Below are positions 45,323 to 55,098 of a DNA stretch of 64,000 nucleotides, in pieces (position 1 is the first letter of the stretch; each line of letters starts with the position of its first letter). Below the pieces are notes generated by a model. That model worked only from the letters and a program-made list of their open reading frames with translations, had not been told where the DNA came from and made no database searches. The stretch is from JAJEFO01 sp965208685. GTDB taxonomy: Bacteria > Pseudomonadota > Alphaproteobacteria > Rhodobacterales > Rhodobacteraceae. A program made the translations under genes and the position numbers. The DNA is taken from NCBI GenBank assembly GCA_965208685.1, contig CBDBPL010000007.1:2294001-2358000 (forward strand), in the 5' to 3' direction.

Positions 45323-45544
45323 TCGCAACGCACCTGCACCTGACCGCGCCAAGAACTCAACGTCCCCCAACTTTTCCAATTATTCCGACGCTGTCCATTC
45401 ACATCTGTGTAATTCCATTTCAAGATACCGATTCGTCGCCGTCGGCGCCCTGAGCCGGAGATTGCTTAGGTGACTGAATCATAACACAGAATGGGGTGCG
45501 ACTGAACCCTTCCTTGGTAACTTCTTGGAACATTCGGGTCACGC

Positions 45545-46339
45545 TCAATCGGCCTGCTTCCGCCAACGGTGCTCCAGCCGCCGCAATGCGAGGGAAAGGC
45601 TGATCGTGATTGCCAGATAGATGAGTGCGACGACATTGTAGGTTTCGAAATAGCGAAAATTGCTCGCGGCAGTCACCTTGCCCAGCTGCGTCACGTCCAG
45701 CACGCCAAGCACCGACACCAGGGAACTGTCCTTCACCAACGCGACAAAGTCATTGCCCAGGGGCGGCAACACGACCCTGATGGCCTGCGGAAACACAATG
45801 AACCGAAATCGATGCAGGCCTGACAGCCCCAATGCCTTGGCAGCCTCGATCTGTCCTGCAGGAACTGACGCGAAGCCTGCGCGGAATACCTCCGAGATGA
45901 ATGCCGAGTAGGCAATCACGAGGGCAAGGACCGCACGCCACAACAACGGAAAGTCGCGTGACCGGACAGGGTCGAATCCAAGTCCGCCCCTGATCCAGTT
46001 GGCCATCTCCACCAGTGCCGGCGCAAGCACGAAGGCAACGTAGAGCAGCAGGACCAGTATCGGAACGCCGCGCACGATTTCGACATAGAAGCGTGCGGAC
46101 TGGCGCACGAGCCGCCATTTCGACGAACTGCCAAGGGCCAGAAGCAGCCCGACGCCGGACGCCAGCGCGAAACTGACCAACGTGACGAACACGGTGATCT
46201 TCACGCCCTTCAGAAGCGTGACGAGTATCTGCCGGTGCAGGCTGTCCGACAGGACCTGCCAGAAAGCGTATCCCCCAAGCGCCAGCACGGCTACCAGCCA
46301 CCACGGAAACTCGTCGTCTTGAGGCGCAGGAGCGTCCAT
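45545..46339 (-). CDS. Polar amino-acid ABC transporter permease
   Basis: 264 residues with about five membrane segments. The HisM/GlnP signature ILVTLLKGVKITVFVTLVSF and the EAA motif QIEAAKALGLSGLHRFRFIV are clear. It follows the binding-protein gene by 49 bp. No ATP-binding subunit gene is next to the pair, so the ATPase must be shared or encoded elsewhere. Confidence 0.93.
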   Translation of the reverse strand: MDAPAPQDDEFPWWLVAVLALGGYAFWQVLSDSLHRQILVTLLKGVKITVFVTLVSFALASGVGLLLALGSSSKWRLVRQSARFYVEIVRGVPILVLLLYVAFVLAPALVEMANWIRGGLGFDPVRSRDFPLLWRAVLALVIAYSAFISEVFRAGFASVPAGQIEAAKALGLSGLHRFRFIVFPQAIRVVLPPLGNDFVALVKDSSLVSVLGVLDVTQLGKVTAASNFRYFETYNVVALIYLAITISLSLALRRLEHRWRKQAD

Positions 46340-46388
46340 TCGTCAACCTGGCCGGAGCCGCCGCTTCATCCGGAGGGACGGAGCGCGC

Positions 46389-47177
46389 TTACTGACCCAT
46401 CTTGTATTCGAGAAACCACTTGGTGTTCAGCGCTTCGAGCGTTCCGTCCGCATGCATTTCGGCGATCGCAGCGTTCAACGGGCCGACCAGGTCGCTGCCC
46501 TTGGGAAATATGAACCCGAATTCCTCGGTTCCCAAGGGCTCACCCACGATCTTCAGCTTGCCTTCCGAGGCGGAGACATACCCGTTCGCCGCCGTGCTGT
46601 CGGACAGCACCAGATCGACATCGCCCGTCCGCAACGCCTGCAAGGCAGCTCCGAAGGTCTCGAACTGAATGACCCGAGGATTCGCCTCGTCGCCGTCAAG
46701 AATGTCGTAGATCGTGACATAGAACGGAGTCGTTCCAGGCTGCGCACCCGCGAGCAGATCGGGATTGGCGGCAAAGCTCTCGTCATCGTCGAAGCGGGAC
46801 TCGTCTCCCGCGACGATCATCATCATTTGAGAAACCATGTAGGAGTCCGAGAAATCGACCTTTTCCTTGCGATCCTCCCGAATGGTGATGCCCGTCATGC
46901 CCAGGTCATACTGGCCTTCGCTCACCGCGGCGATCATCGCGTCCCAGCTGATGTTCTCATAGACGACGTTGATGTTCAGGCGGTTCCCGATTTCTGCCAT
47001 GGCGTCATATTCCCATCCGACCGCCTTTCCGGACTTCGGGTCCACAAACTGCAGTGGCGGATAGGCGTTCTCCGTCACGACCACCACTTCGCGCCCCTCC
47101 AGATCCGGCAATTCCGCGAACGCGGTTCCCGCCCAAATTGTCCAGACCAGTGCTACGGCTGTCAGCGCTGTCTTCAT
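46389..47177 (-). CDS. Polar amino-acid ABC transporter substrate-binding protein
   Basis: 262 residues. A signal peptide (MKTALTAVALVWTIWAGTAFA) precedes a family-3 solute-binding domain: VVVVTENAYPPLQFVDPKSG, then YDLGMTGITIREDRKEKVDF. GAGGAGG lies before the ATG. It delivers an amino acid to the permease encoded downstream; ligand not predictable. The 348-bp gap upstream is shared with the divergent DUF882 gene. Confidence 0.93.
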   Translation of the reverse strand: MKTALTAVALVWTIWAGTAFAELPDLEGREVVVVTENAYPPLQFVDPKSGKAVGWEYDAMAEIGNRLNINVVYENISWDAMIAAVSEGQYDLGMTGITIREDRKEKVDFSDSYMVSQMMMIVAGDESRFDDDESFAANPDLLAGAQPGTTPFYVTIYDILDGDEANPRVIQFETFGAALQALRTGDVDLVLSDSTAANGYVSASEGKLKIVGEPLGTEEFGFIFPKGSDLVGPLNAAIAEMHADGTLEALNTKWFLEYKMGQ

Positions 47178-47407
47178 TTCGAGGCCTCCTCTGCAATGAG
47201 CCAGTCCTCAGACTGCACCCGGTGATCCAGGGCGGCAAGGCGATTCCTCGGGCGTTTTTCGAATTCACGTGGGCGGAAAAGTCACATCTTTCCACAGAAA
47301 ATTCGCTCATCTTGTGTCCAGCAGTGCCGAATGGCACAAGCTGATGTGTCAATGCGCGGTTTCTTGCCGATTTCGTGGCCGTACACGCAATACATGAGAC
47401 AAAACGG

Positions 47408-47436
47408 TTCCGTTCAGTGCGCATCTGGACTATAAA
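47408..47436 (+). promoter_or_regulatory. Possible promoter for the DUF882 gene
   Basis: TTCCGT (47408-47413) and TATAAA (47431-47436) are spaced by 17 bp, about 90 bp before the start codon at 47526. The -35 box is imperfect. The rest of the 47178-47525 intergenic region shows no other clear element. Confidence 0.35.
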
Positions 47437-47525
47437 GGCGCGGTGCCTGGGAGGTGAACGAAGGTGCACCTGTCGGTGCGGCAAGAGTATGGCAGGGCGA
47501 AAAATGCGGGACGTAAGCTTGTAGC

Positions 47526-48095
47526 ATGGAGACTTTCCATCCGAATGGCTTGACGCGACGTGGGTTGCTTGGGGCGTTTTGCGCCACGGCGCTGGTTGCG
47601 GCGCCAAGTTACGCGAACGTGTCCGGCCTTCTGCGCGGCGCAGGCGACATCCGCAAGATCAAGATGTATTCCGGCCGGACCGGCGAAAGCATCGACACCG
47701 TCTACTGGATCGAAGGCGAGTACATCCGTGAGGCCCTGAAGGAAATCAACAAGTTCATGCGTGATGTGCGCACCAACCAGGTCAAGCGGATCGACAAGCG
47801 CACCATTGACATCCTTGCGGCATCCCATCGGGTGCTGGATGCGGATGCACCCTTCCTCCTGCTTTCCGGCTATCGGTCGCCCAAGACCAACGCGATGCTG
47901 AGACGACGCTCCCGGGCCGTCTCCCGGAACTCGCTGCACATGAAAGGCCAGGCAGCAGACGTCCGGCTGCACGGGCGCAGCGTCGCGCAGGTCGCGAGGG
48001 CGGCAGTGTCATGCTCCGCAGGCGGCGTTGGCAGATACTCGCGCTCCGGCTTTGTCCACATGGACTGCGGCCCCGTTCGAACCTGGGGACGCTAG
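47526..48095 (+). CDS. DUF882 (YcbK-like) peptidase M15-fold protein, Tat-exported
   Basis: 189 residues. A twin-arginine signal (LTRRGLLGAFCATALVAAPS) leads into the domain DILAASHRVLDADAPFLLLS, SLHMKGQAADVRL and the terminal SGFVHMDCGPVRTWG. The SxHxxGxAxDxR and HxD motifs are the zinc ligands of the D,D-carboxypeptidase-like fold. It probably acts on peptidoglycan in the periplasm, fitting the L,D-transpeptidase encoded a few genes away. A translated cysteine near the C-terminus is conserved in many homologues. Confidence 0.92.
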   Translation: METFHPNGLTRRGLLGAFCATALVAAPSYANVSGLLRGAGDIRKIKMYSGRTGESIDTVYWIEGEYIREALKEINKFMRDVRTNQVKRIDKRTIDILAASHRVLDADAPFLLLSGYRSPKTNAMLRRRSRAVSRNSLHMKGQAADVRLHGRSVAQVARAAVSCSAGGVGRYSRSGFVHMDCGPVRTWGR

Positions 48096-48352
48096 GCCCT
48101 GTTCACATGATTCGAGTCTGACAGCGATCAGGCGGTCTTTCTGACGCAGCGAGGAAGGGCATCCGGTCCTCCGGTTGACATCTCCGGTCCGGTCGGCAAG
48201 CGTCGTTGTTTCGACCTGGTCACGGGTGACTCAGAACACCGTGCGCCCGAGCGACCGACATGTGCAGGCGAGATCCGCACCACCGTGGAGGCGGGAGACC
48301 GCCACTGTGTCGGCAGGACCTCTGAAGCCGGCATCGAGCCGAGTCGGACATC

Positions 48353-49366
48353 CTAGGCGGGATCATTGGGTGCACCCGTCGTTGCCCTGATCACCAGTTC
48401 CGCAGAAATCTCGGACACGGTCGCTGGCATGCTGGGATCCTCGATGCGATCCAGCAACACCCTTGCAAGCTTGCGACCCAGTTTCTGGGGGTGCACGGCC
48501 ATCGTGGTCAAAGGAGGCGTGGCGGCGGCTGCGTCCTGAATGTCGTCAAAGCCGATGATCGAAACGTCGTGACCCGGCCTTTGGCCCGACCGAATGAGCG
48601 CGAGGCTGGCGCCGAGAGCCACCACGTCACCATTGCAGACCACGCCGGTGACCTCTGGATGCGCCCGACGCAAGGCCAACAGGGCATTGAGCCCGGCCAG
48701 CTTGTAGTCCTCACAGTCCCAGACCACGCCCGGCGCAAGATCGCGTCGCGCCCTCTCCCGTTCGTACCCCTCGATCCTCTCCCTGCGCACATGGGTCATT
48801 TCGGTTCCGCCGAGATAGGCAATGTGCCTGTGACCCAGGTCTGCCAGGTAGCCAGTCGCCGTTGCGGTCGCCTCGGCATTGCGGATGCCGACATGATCAA
48901 AATCGCGGTGCACGGGTCTCAAGAAGGTGACGGTGGGTATTCTCTGCGCGCTTAGCAATTCCAAGGCCTCGGATCGCGTGTCCGCAGCCGGAACCCAAAG
49001 CAGTCCGCCGCGACCGTGCCGGATGAAGGCTTCGAGCTGCCTTTTCTGCCGATCGGAGTCGTCGCGCGTGTCCACGACGGAGACCAGGTATCCCTTTGCT
49101 TCCAGCAGATCCACCGCGCCGCTGATGACCTCTGCATTGAAAGGGTTCTGCAGCTGGTTGATGACGAAGCCGATCTCGTGGTTTTCGCCGGAGCGCATGG
49201 CGGCGGCACGGGAGTCTTTCACGTAGTGCAGCTTGCTTGCTGCCTTCAGGACCTTCTTGCGGGTTTCGACCGAGATACGCCCAGTGCCGCGCAATGCCTG
49301 GCTCACGGTCGGAACCGAAACGCCCGCCTCCTTGGCGACGGTTTCCAGTGTTGGCTTGCCGGACAC
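48353..49366 (-). CDS. LacI-family transcriptional repressor of the first sugar operon
   Basis: 337 residues. The LacI helix-turn-helix is TLETVAKEAGVSVPTVSQAL with the hinge ASKLHYVKDSRAAAMRSG; a periplasmic-binding-like sensor domain follows (HEIGFVINQLQNPFNAEVIS, then GFDDIQDAAAATPPLTTM). It is divergent from an ABC sugar operon with two copies of the half-site AGATATAACG in between, so it very likely represses that operon and itself. The inducer would be the imported sugar or a product of it. Confidence 0.95.
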   Translation of the reverse strand: MSGKPTLETVAKEAGVSVPTVSQALRGTGRISVETRKKVLKAASKLHYVKDSRAAAMRSGENHEIGFVINQLQNPFNAEVISGAVDLLEAKGYLVSVVDTRDDSDRQKRQLEAFIRHGRGGLLWVPAADTRSEALELLSAQRIPTVTFLRPVHRDFDHVGIRNAEATATATGYLADLGHRHIAYLGGTEMTHVRRERIEGYERERARRDLAPGVVWDCEDYKLAGLNALLALRRAHPEVTGVVCNGDVVALGASLALIRSGQRPGHDVSIIGFDDIQDAAAATPPLTTMAVHPQKLGRKLARVLLDRIEDPSMPATVSEISAELVIRATTGAPNDPA

Positions 49367-49384
49367 GGCTGGACCTTCCGATTT

Positions 49385-49510
49385 AGATATAACGTTTAGG
49401 CTTGATTTTGTGTGCTGCGGCTCAAATATGCAAGAGGATTCATGACTTTCCAGTAAAAAAGGTCAAGCCGGTTTCAAAAAATTCCTTGACAGAAGATATA
49501 ACGATATATC
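49385..49510. promoter_or_regulatory. Operator pair and promoter between LacI gene and sugar operon
   Basis: The half-site AGATATAACG occurs at 49385-49394 and again at 49494-49503. The second forms a near-perfect LacI-type palindrome, GATATAACGATATATC (49495-49510). TTGACA (49486-49491), a consensus -35 box for the plus-strand operon, abuts it, so repressor bound there would block RNA polymerase. The first site lies just upstream of the lacI-family gene, consistent with autoregulation. The 100 bp between the sites could form a repression loop. Confidence 0.7.
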
Positions 49511-49668
49511 AACCTGCAGCCAAGGGAGGTGATTCGCAACGGCCGGCTCCACGGACCAATGCTTGCCGCCCGACAGGGCTGACCGTTCGACCGCTGGTCG
49601 AGGCGAGGCTGATTTCAGATGGGCGTCGGCAAGAACGCCGGGCCCGACCGACACTCAAGGGAGGAAGC

Positions 49669-50934
49669 ATGACCCTAAATTCGAGAATTCTTGGCGCGGC
49701 GTCTGGCGTTGCCATTGCCTGCACCGCATTCGCGGCCCAGGCCGAAGTGCTGTTCTGGTCCACGCAGGCAAAGCCTGTCGAAGAGGCGCAAGCCATGCGC
49801 GAGCAGGTCCTGGCCGGTGCCGGCGAAGTCGACTACCAGCCCAACGACGGCGGCCCCTGGCTGACCCGGCTTCAGGCCGAACTCCAGGCCGGTTCCGGGA
49901 CGATCGGCGTCCTGGGCGCGCTGCATGGCGACTTCTCCGCCATGAATCCCGATGACCTGGTCGACCTTGACGGCCTTGGCGTGATGAGTGCTTCGGGCAC
50001 GTTCAACGATCTTGCCAAGCTCGGCACCGGCAGCATGCAGTACGTTCCCTGGATGCAGGCCAGCTACATCATGGCGGCCAGCAAGGACGCGCTGCAGTAC
50101 CTGCCCGAAGGCGCCGACATCGACGCCCTCACGTACGACCAGCTGATCCAGTGGGCGGCCAACGCGCATGAAGCGGCTGGCGAGCCCAAGTTCGGTTTCC
50201 CCGCTGGTCCGAAGGGCCTGAAGCATCGCTTCTTCCAGGGCTATCTCTACCCCTCGTTCACCGATGGCGTGGTGCGCACCTTTGCCTCCGACGCAGCCGT
50301 GACCGCGTGGGAAAAGATGCGCGAACTCTGGGAGCACACGAACCCGGCTTCGACCAACTTTTCGTTCATGCAGGAGCAGCTGCTTTCAGGCGACGCGTGG
50401 ATCGTGTTCGACCACACGTCGCGCCTTGCTCAGGCGTTCAACGAGCGGCCGGACGACTTCGTCGCCTTCCCGGCGCCTGCGGGCCCGACCGGGCGCGGAT
50501 TCATGCCGGTTCTGGCCGGTGTCGCCATCCCGCGCACAGCGCCTGACATGGACGCGGCAAGTGCCTTGGTTGCGTACATGCTGAAGCCGGAAACCCAGAT
50601 CGCGACGCTGCGTGCGACAAACTTCTTCCCTGTCGTCGAGGTGGACCTGCCCGGCGATCTGCCGCCGTCGGTGAAGGCTGCAGGTGACGCGGTTGCGAAA
50701 ATGAGCGCTTCGGCGGATGCCAACCCGGGCCTGCTGCCCGCAGGTCTGGGCGACAAGGGCGGCGACTTCAACCGCATCTTCGTCGACAGCTTCGAGCGCA
50801 TCGTGCTGGCTGGTCACGACATCCGCGCCGTCCTTGACGACCAGAAGGGCCGACTGGCCGCAATCATGGAGGAGACCGGCGCACCGTGCTGGGCTCCCGA
50901 CGCACCTTCCGACGGGGCCTGCCCGGTCGAATAG
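49669..50934 (+). CDS. Carbohydrate ABC transporter substrate-binding protein (family 1)
   Basis: 421 residues from ATG 49669 with GGGAGG upstream. A signal peptide (ILGAASGVAIACTAFAAQA) precedes a family-1 solute-binding fold (LLSGDAWIVFDHTSRLAQAF, then MLKPETQIATLRATNFFPVV). First gene of the LacI-controlled operon. The ligand is not fixed by sequence; the glycosidase at the operon's end suggests a glucoside such as glucosylglycerate or mannosylglycerate. Confidence 0.93.
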   Translation: MTLNSRILGAASGVAIACTAFAAQAEVLFWSTQAKPVEEAQAMREQVLAGAGEVDYQPNDGGPWLTRLQAELQAGSGTIGVLGALHGDFSAMNPDDLVDLDGLGVMSASGTFNDLAKLGTGSMQYVPWMQASYIMAASKDALQYLPEGADIDALTYDQLIQWAANAHEAAGEPKFGFPAGPKGLKHRFFQGYLYPSFTDGVVRTFASDAAVTAWEKMRELWEHTNPASTNFSFMQEQLLSGDAWIVFDHTSRLAQAFNERPDDFVAFPAPAGPTGRGFMPVLAGVAIPRTAPDMDAASALVAYMLKPETQIATLRATNFFPVVEVDLPGDLPPSVKAAGDAVAKMSASADANPGLLPAGLGDKGGDFNRIFVDSFERIVLAGHDIRAVLDDQKGRLAAIMEETGAPCWAPDAPSDGACPVE

Positions 50935-51045
50935 AGCCGTCTGGGCCTTGTATCCCGGAGCCCGGACCCGCAAATTGGGTCCGGGCACATCCTCCGAAGA
51001 CAATCCGACAACGGCGCATCCTCGCGCCAAGAAAGGAGCGGTCCG

Positions 51046-51891
51046 ATGAACGCTCGGTTGTTGCCCTATGTCCTGATCCTGCCAGTGACTCTGTTCCTGT
51101 GCCTGTTCTTCCTGTACCCGTTCCTGCTGGTCTCGCAACAGGCGTTCAGTACCGGCGCTGGCTTCACGCTCGACAACTTCCGTGAGGTGACGAGCTACTG
51201 GAAGTTCCCGATCACCATGCGCAACACGCTGCTCCTGGCGGCCGCGGTGGTGCCGATCCAGCTGGCGCTTGCACTGTTGATGGCCACCATGGTCAACCGG
51301 ATGCAGAAAGGCCGCGACCTTGTGCTCTACGTCTGGACCATTCCGCTTGGCATCTCGGACCTTGCCGCCGGCATCATCTGGCTGGCGATCTTCGAACAGT
51401 CAGGGTTCCTGAACTCGATGATGAGCGGTCTCGGACTCGTCGAAAAGCCGGTGAACCTTCTGACCTTCCAGAATCCCGGCATCGTGTTCCTGGCGATCAT
51501 GCTGGCTGAGATCTGGCGCGCGACCGCGATCATGCTGGTGATCCTGGTGGCGGGCATCGGGCTGATCCCCAAGGAGTACTACGAGGCGGCAGAGGTCTTT
51601 GGCGCATCGCCCTGGAAGCGGTTCCTGCGAATCACCTTGCCACTCTTGCGCCCGAGCCTGCAAACCGCGCTCATCTTGCGGGTCATCCTGGCCTTCGAGA
51701 TCTTCGCGGTAGTCGCCGCCCTCAGCGGCACGCTCTTCCCCGTCTTGATGGGTGAGACCTATGCCTACCAGTTCGACCTCCTGAACAGCGGGGCGGCGGC
51801 AGCGATGGCCCTGATCATCCTGGCCATCTCCATTGCCTTCACCCTGATCATCCTGCGCGTTCTGCGCGTTCCGAAAGGAGCCACGATATGA
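51046..51891 (+). CDS. Carbohydrate ABC transporter permease (MalF-like)
   Basis: 281 residues, six predicted membrane segments. The EAA loop reads EAAEVFGASPWKRFLRITLP. It follows the binding-protein gene by 111 bp, with AAGGAG before the ATG, and its stop overlaps the next permease (ATGA). Confidence 0.95.
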   Translation: MNARLLPYVLILPVTLFLCLFFLYPFLLVSQQAFSTGAGFTLDNFREVTSYWKFPITMRNTLLLAAAVVPIQLALALLMATMVNRMQKGRDLVLYVWTIPLGISDLAAGIIWLAIFEQSGFLNSMMSGLGLVEKPVNLLTFQNPGIVFLAIMLAEIWRATAIMLVILVAGIGLIPKEYYEAAEVFGASPWKRFLRITLPLLRPSLQTALILRVILAFEIFAVVAALSGTLFPVLMGETYAYQFDLLNSGAAAAMALIILAISIAFTLIILRVLRVPKGATI

Positions 51892-52727
51892 CCGCCGTCA
51901 CCACCGACATCGCCGCGCCTGACGCGCGGCAGGCGGGCCGCTGGGTCTACGTCAGCGCGGTTGCCCTGCTCTGCGCCTGGGTCATTGTTCCGCTGTATTT
52001 CCTGCTGATCAACACGCTCAGCTCTCCGGAAACGGTGAACAGCTTTCCCAAGCCGTTCATCCCTGAGTTCGACCTCGGCAGCCTGACCTTCTTTGCCAAC
52101 TTCGCAGGGATGCTGACGGCCCTGAAGAACTCGATCCTCGTGGCGGCGCTGACCATGATCATGTCCATCGCGATCGGGGCGCCGGCGGGCTATGCCCTCT
52201 CGAGGTTCGACTTTCACGGCAAGGAGCTGTTTCGGCTCCTGATCCTGCTGACCCGGGCGTTTCCGCTGCCGCTTCTGGCGCTCCCCCTGGCGGTGATGTT
52301 CATCCGTACCGGGCTCGACGACACCGTGTTCGGCCTCGCGCTCGTCCATACGACGCTGGCGATCCCGTTCGCAGTGCTCATCACCTTTGCGCTCTTCTCT
52401 GGCATTCCCCTGGAACTGGAGGAGGCCGCCTGGACCCTCGGTTGCACGCGGCTCACCGCATTTTACAAGGTCGTGCTGCCGCTGATCCTGCCCGGGATCA
52501 CCGCATCCGCGATCTTCGCCTTCGTGATCTCGTGGAACGAGGTCTTCGCGGCCGCGGTGCTGACCATCGAGAACAGGACGCTAACGGCGTTCCTCCTGCA
52601 GAACCTCGACACCTCGCCTCTGCACCTGAAATTCGCGGGCGGGTTCATCCTCGTCGTGCCGGCGCTGATTTTCATCTTCGCCGTGCGCAAGTACCTCTTT
52701 GCCATGTGGGGCATCGCCAACCGCTGA
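51888..52727 (+). CDS. Carbohydrate ABC transporter permease (MalG-like)
   Basis: 279 residues, six predicted membrane segments, starting in the stop of the MalF-like gene. The EAA loop is EEAAWTLGCTRLTAFYKVVL; the C-terminus ends with the MalG-type LFAMWGIANR. Forms the heterodimeric channel with the preceding permease. Confidence 0.95.
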   Translation: MTAVTTDIAAPDARQAGRWVYVSAVALLCAWVIVPLYFLLINTLSSPETVNSFPKPFIPEFDLGSLTFFANFAGMLTALKNSILVAALTMIMSIAIGAPAGYALSRFDFHGKELFRLLILLTRAFPLPLLALPLAVMFIRTGLDDTVFGLALVHTTLAIPFAVLITFALFSGIPLELEEAAWTLGCTRLTAFYKVVLPLILPGITASAIFAFVISWNEVFAAAVLTIENRTLTAFLLQNLDTSPLHLKFAGGFILVVPALIFIFAVRKYLFAMWGIANR

Positions 52728-52755
52728 AGCGGGGCGCATCAGAAAGGAAACGAAA

Positions 52756-53796
52756 ATGGCTCAGATCGAGATCAAGAACGTCGCCAAGCGTTTCGGGTCG
52801 TACCAGGCGCTGCATGACATCAACCTGACCATCCAGGACCAGGAGTTCATGGTGCTGCTCGGCGCCTCGGGCTGCGGCAAGACCACGCTTCTGCGAATCA
52901 TCGCCGGGCTGGAAACCGCGACGACCGGCGAAGTCTCCATTGGCGGGCGCCGGGTGGACCACCTGGCCCCCAAGGATCGCGGAATCGCGATGGTGTTCCA
53001 GAACTACGCCGTCTTTCCGCACCTGACAGTGTTCGAGAACATCGGCTTCGGCCTACGGATGCAGAAGCTGCCCAACGAAGAGGTGAAACGCCGCGTCGAA
53101 CGCACCGCGGAGCTGATGCATATCGAGCAGCTTCTGAAACGCTACTCGGGCGAACTGTCAGGCGGCCAGAGGCAGCGTGTCGCAGTGGCCCGTGCCTTGG
53201 CGATGGAACCAGACGTGATCCTGATGGACGAGCCGCTGTCGAATCTTGACGCGCTCCTGCGGATGGAGATGCGGGCCGAGCTCAAAGGCGTCCTGGCGGA
53301 AAGCAAAACGACCGCGATCTATGTCACTCACGATCAGGTCGAAGCCATGTCAATGGCCGACCGGATCAGCGTGATGCACGAGGGCGAAATCGTGCAGGCC
53401 GCCTCCCCCATCGAGGTCTACCGCAATCCGGCGGCGGAGTTCGTCGCCGGGTTCATCGGCAACCCGCCGATGAATTTCCTGCCCGCCGCGCCGACAGGGG
53501 ACGGAAAGTGGTCCGTCGCCGGCCAGGTCGTGGAAGGGCCGAGCAGCGGCAAGCCGCTCAAGTTCGCGATTCGTCCCGAAGACATGCGCCCGGCCGACAC
53601 GGGCCTGACCGCGACGGCCAAGGTTGTGGAGCCGCTGGGCGCGCATCTGCTGATCACCTGCGAGGTCCAGGGGTCGATGTTCCGTGCGGTGCTCGACAGC
53701 GACATGAGCGTCAAGCCGGGCGATCAACTGACACTTGCTCCGCAACCCGACCGAATGCGCTGGTTCGACCCCGAAACCACGCTGGCCGTCGCCTGA
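52756..53796 (+). CDS. ABC transporter ATP-binding protein (UgpC/MsmK-like)
   Basis: 346 residues. Walker A GASGCGKTT, Q-loop, signature LSGGQRQRVAVARAL, Walker B VILMDEP and H-loop YVTHD are all intact, followed by the C-terminal TOBE domain that sugar-importing ATPases use for regulation. AAAGGAAAC lies before ATG 52756. It energises the permease pair just upstream. Confidence 0.96.
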   Translation: MAQIEIKNVAKRFGSYQALHDINLTIQDQEFMVLLGASGCGKTTLLRIIAGLETATTGEVSIGGRRVDHLAPKDRGIAMVFQNYAVFPHLTVFENIGFGLRMQKLPNEEVKRRVERTAELMHIEQLLKRYSGELSGGQRQRVAVARALAMEPDVILMDEPLSNLDALLRMEMRAELKGVLAESKTTAIYVTHDQVEAMSMADRISVMHEGEIVQAASPIEVYRNPAAEFVAGFIGNPPMNFLPAAPTGDGKWSVAGQVVEGPSSGKPLKFAIRPEDMRPADTGLTATAKVVEPLGAHLLITCEVQGSMFRAVLDSDMSVKPGDQLTLAPQPDRMRWFDPETTLAVA

Positions 53797-53805
53797 GGGC
53801 TGCCA

Positions 53806-55098
53806 GTGAGACAGGATCTGATCGAGAAGGCCCGCGCCGTGATCGCGCGCAACGATCGCGGCCACTACACCGTGCCGACACACGGGCTCTATCCCTTCCA
53901 GTGGAACTGGGACTCCGCCCTGAGCGCCCTGGGCATTGCCCATTTCGACGAGGCTCGCGCATGGACCGAGATCGAGACGCTGTTCTTGCATCAGTGGGAG
54001 GACGGGAAGGTCCCGCACATCGTCTTTCACGAACTGGATGACGGCTACTTTCCAGGTCCGGATGTCTGGGGCACGGCAGGGAAAGTCCCGACCTCGGGCA
54101 TCACCCAGCCGCCGGTCACCGGATTTGCGGTGAGGCGCATCTTCGATCGTGCTCGTGACAAGGCGATGGCCGAAAGGCGCGCCCGTGCGTTGCTGCCCCG
54201 CATTCATGGCTGGCACAAGTGGTTCTACCGCGACCGGGATCCACAGGGCACCGGGCTTGTGGCAGTCATACACCCCTGGGAATCGGGCCGTGACAATTCG
54301 GTCGACTGGGACGACGCCCTCGCCCGCGTTCCGACCGAAGGTGTCGGCGAATTCCAGCGTCGCGACACAAGTCACGCAAACCCCGCGCATCGACCCACGG
54401 ACGAGGAGTACAGGCGCTACATCTGGCTGGTCCAGCACTTTCGCGGCCTCGGCTGGGACGACTCGAAGCTGCACGACGCGTCGCCCTTCCGCATGGTCGA
54501 TCCGGACTTCAACGCGATCCTGATCCGGTCGTGCAGCGATCTGGCCGATCTTGCCGAACGCTTGGGCGAGTCCGAAATCGCCGCGGAATCGCGCGCCTTT
54601 GCCGAACGGGGCATCGAGGCGATGGACGGCCTCTGGCACGAAGGGCTCGGCCAATACGTGTGCTACGACCGCGCGGCGCGAAAGCTGATCGACAGCCCGT
54701 CCATCGGCGGACTTCTGGCCGTCTTCTGCGCTGTCCCGAAACCCCGTGCGAAAGCCTTGGCCGCACGCATGACCAGGCTCGGTGAAACCGCGACGTTCAT
54801 GGTGCCGAGCCACGATCCGACGGCGCCGGAATATGACGGCCTGCGCTACTGGCGCGGCCCCGTCTGGCTGATCGTGAACTACATGATTTCGGACGGGCTG
54901 AAGGCCGCAGGTCAGGACTGTGTGGCTCAACGCATTGACAGCGACAGCATCCGCCTGATCGAGAAGAGCGGCTTTGCCGAATACTACGATCCTGTCACTG
55001 GCGAACCCTGCGGCGGCAGCAATTTCACCTGGACCGCCGCAATGGTGATCGAGATTCTCAGCGCTGAGAGAACTCCCGCGTCAGCGACCCCTTCCTGA
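53806..55098 (+). CDS. GH63-type / MGH1-like glycosidase; 3' end formed by an omega-RNA repeat
   Basis: 430 residues, GTG start 9 bp after the ATPase gene. The (alpha/alpha)6 barrel motifs QWNWDSALSALGIAHFDEAR, VIHPWESGRDNSVDWDD and RYWRGPVWLIVNYMI match the trehalase/GH63 group, close to glucosylglycerate and mannosylglycerate hydrolases. No signal peptide, so it would cut the imported glucoside in the cytoplasm. The last residues (ASATPS) and the TGA at 55096 are supplied by the inserted omega-RNA-like sequence that begins at 55080; the native C-terminus is therefore altered, though the domain looks complete. Confidence 0.88.
   Translation: MRQDLIEKARAVIARNDRGHYTVPTHGLYPFQWNWDSALSALGIAHFDEARAWTEIETLFLHQWEDGKVPHIVFHELDDGYFPGPDVWGTAGKVPTSGITQPPVTGFAVRRIFDRARDKAMAERRARALLPRIHGWHKWFYRDRDPQGTGLVAVIHPWESGRDNSVDWDDALARVPTEGVGEFQRRDTSHANPAHRPTDEEYRRYIWLVQHFRGLGWDDSKLHDASPFRMVDPDFNAILIRSCSDLADLAERLGESEIAAESRAFAERGIEAMDGLWHEGLGQYVCYDRAARKLIDSPSIGGLLAVFCAVPKPRAKALAARMTRLGETATFMVPSHDPTAPEYDGLRYWRGPVWLIVNYMISDGLKAAGQDCVAQRIDSDSIRLIEKSGFAEYYDPVTGEPCGGSNFTWTAAMVIEILSAERTPASATPS

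Noticed and set aside
53350..54930. 526-codon minus-strand ORF
   Set aside because: Antisense to the ABC ATPase and glycosidase genes, both well supported.
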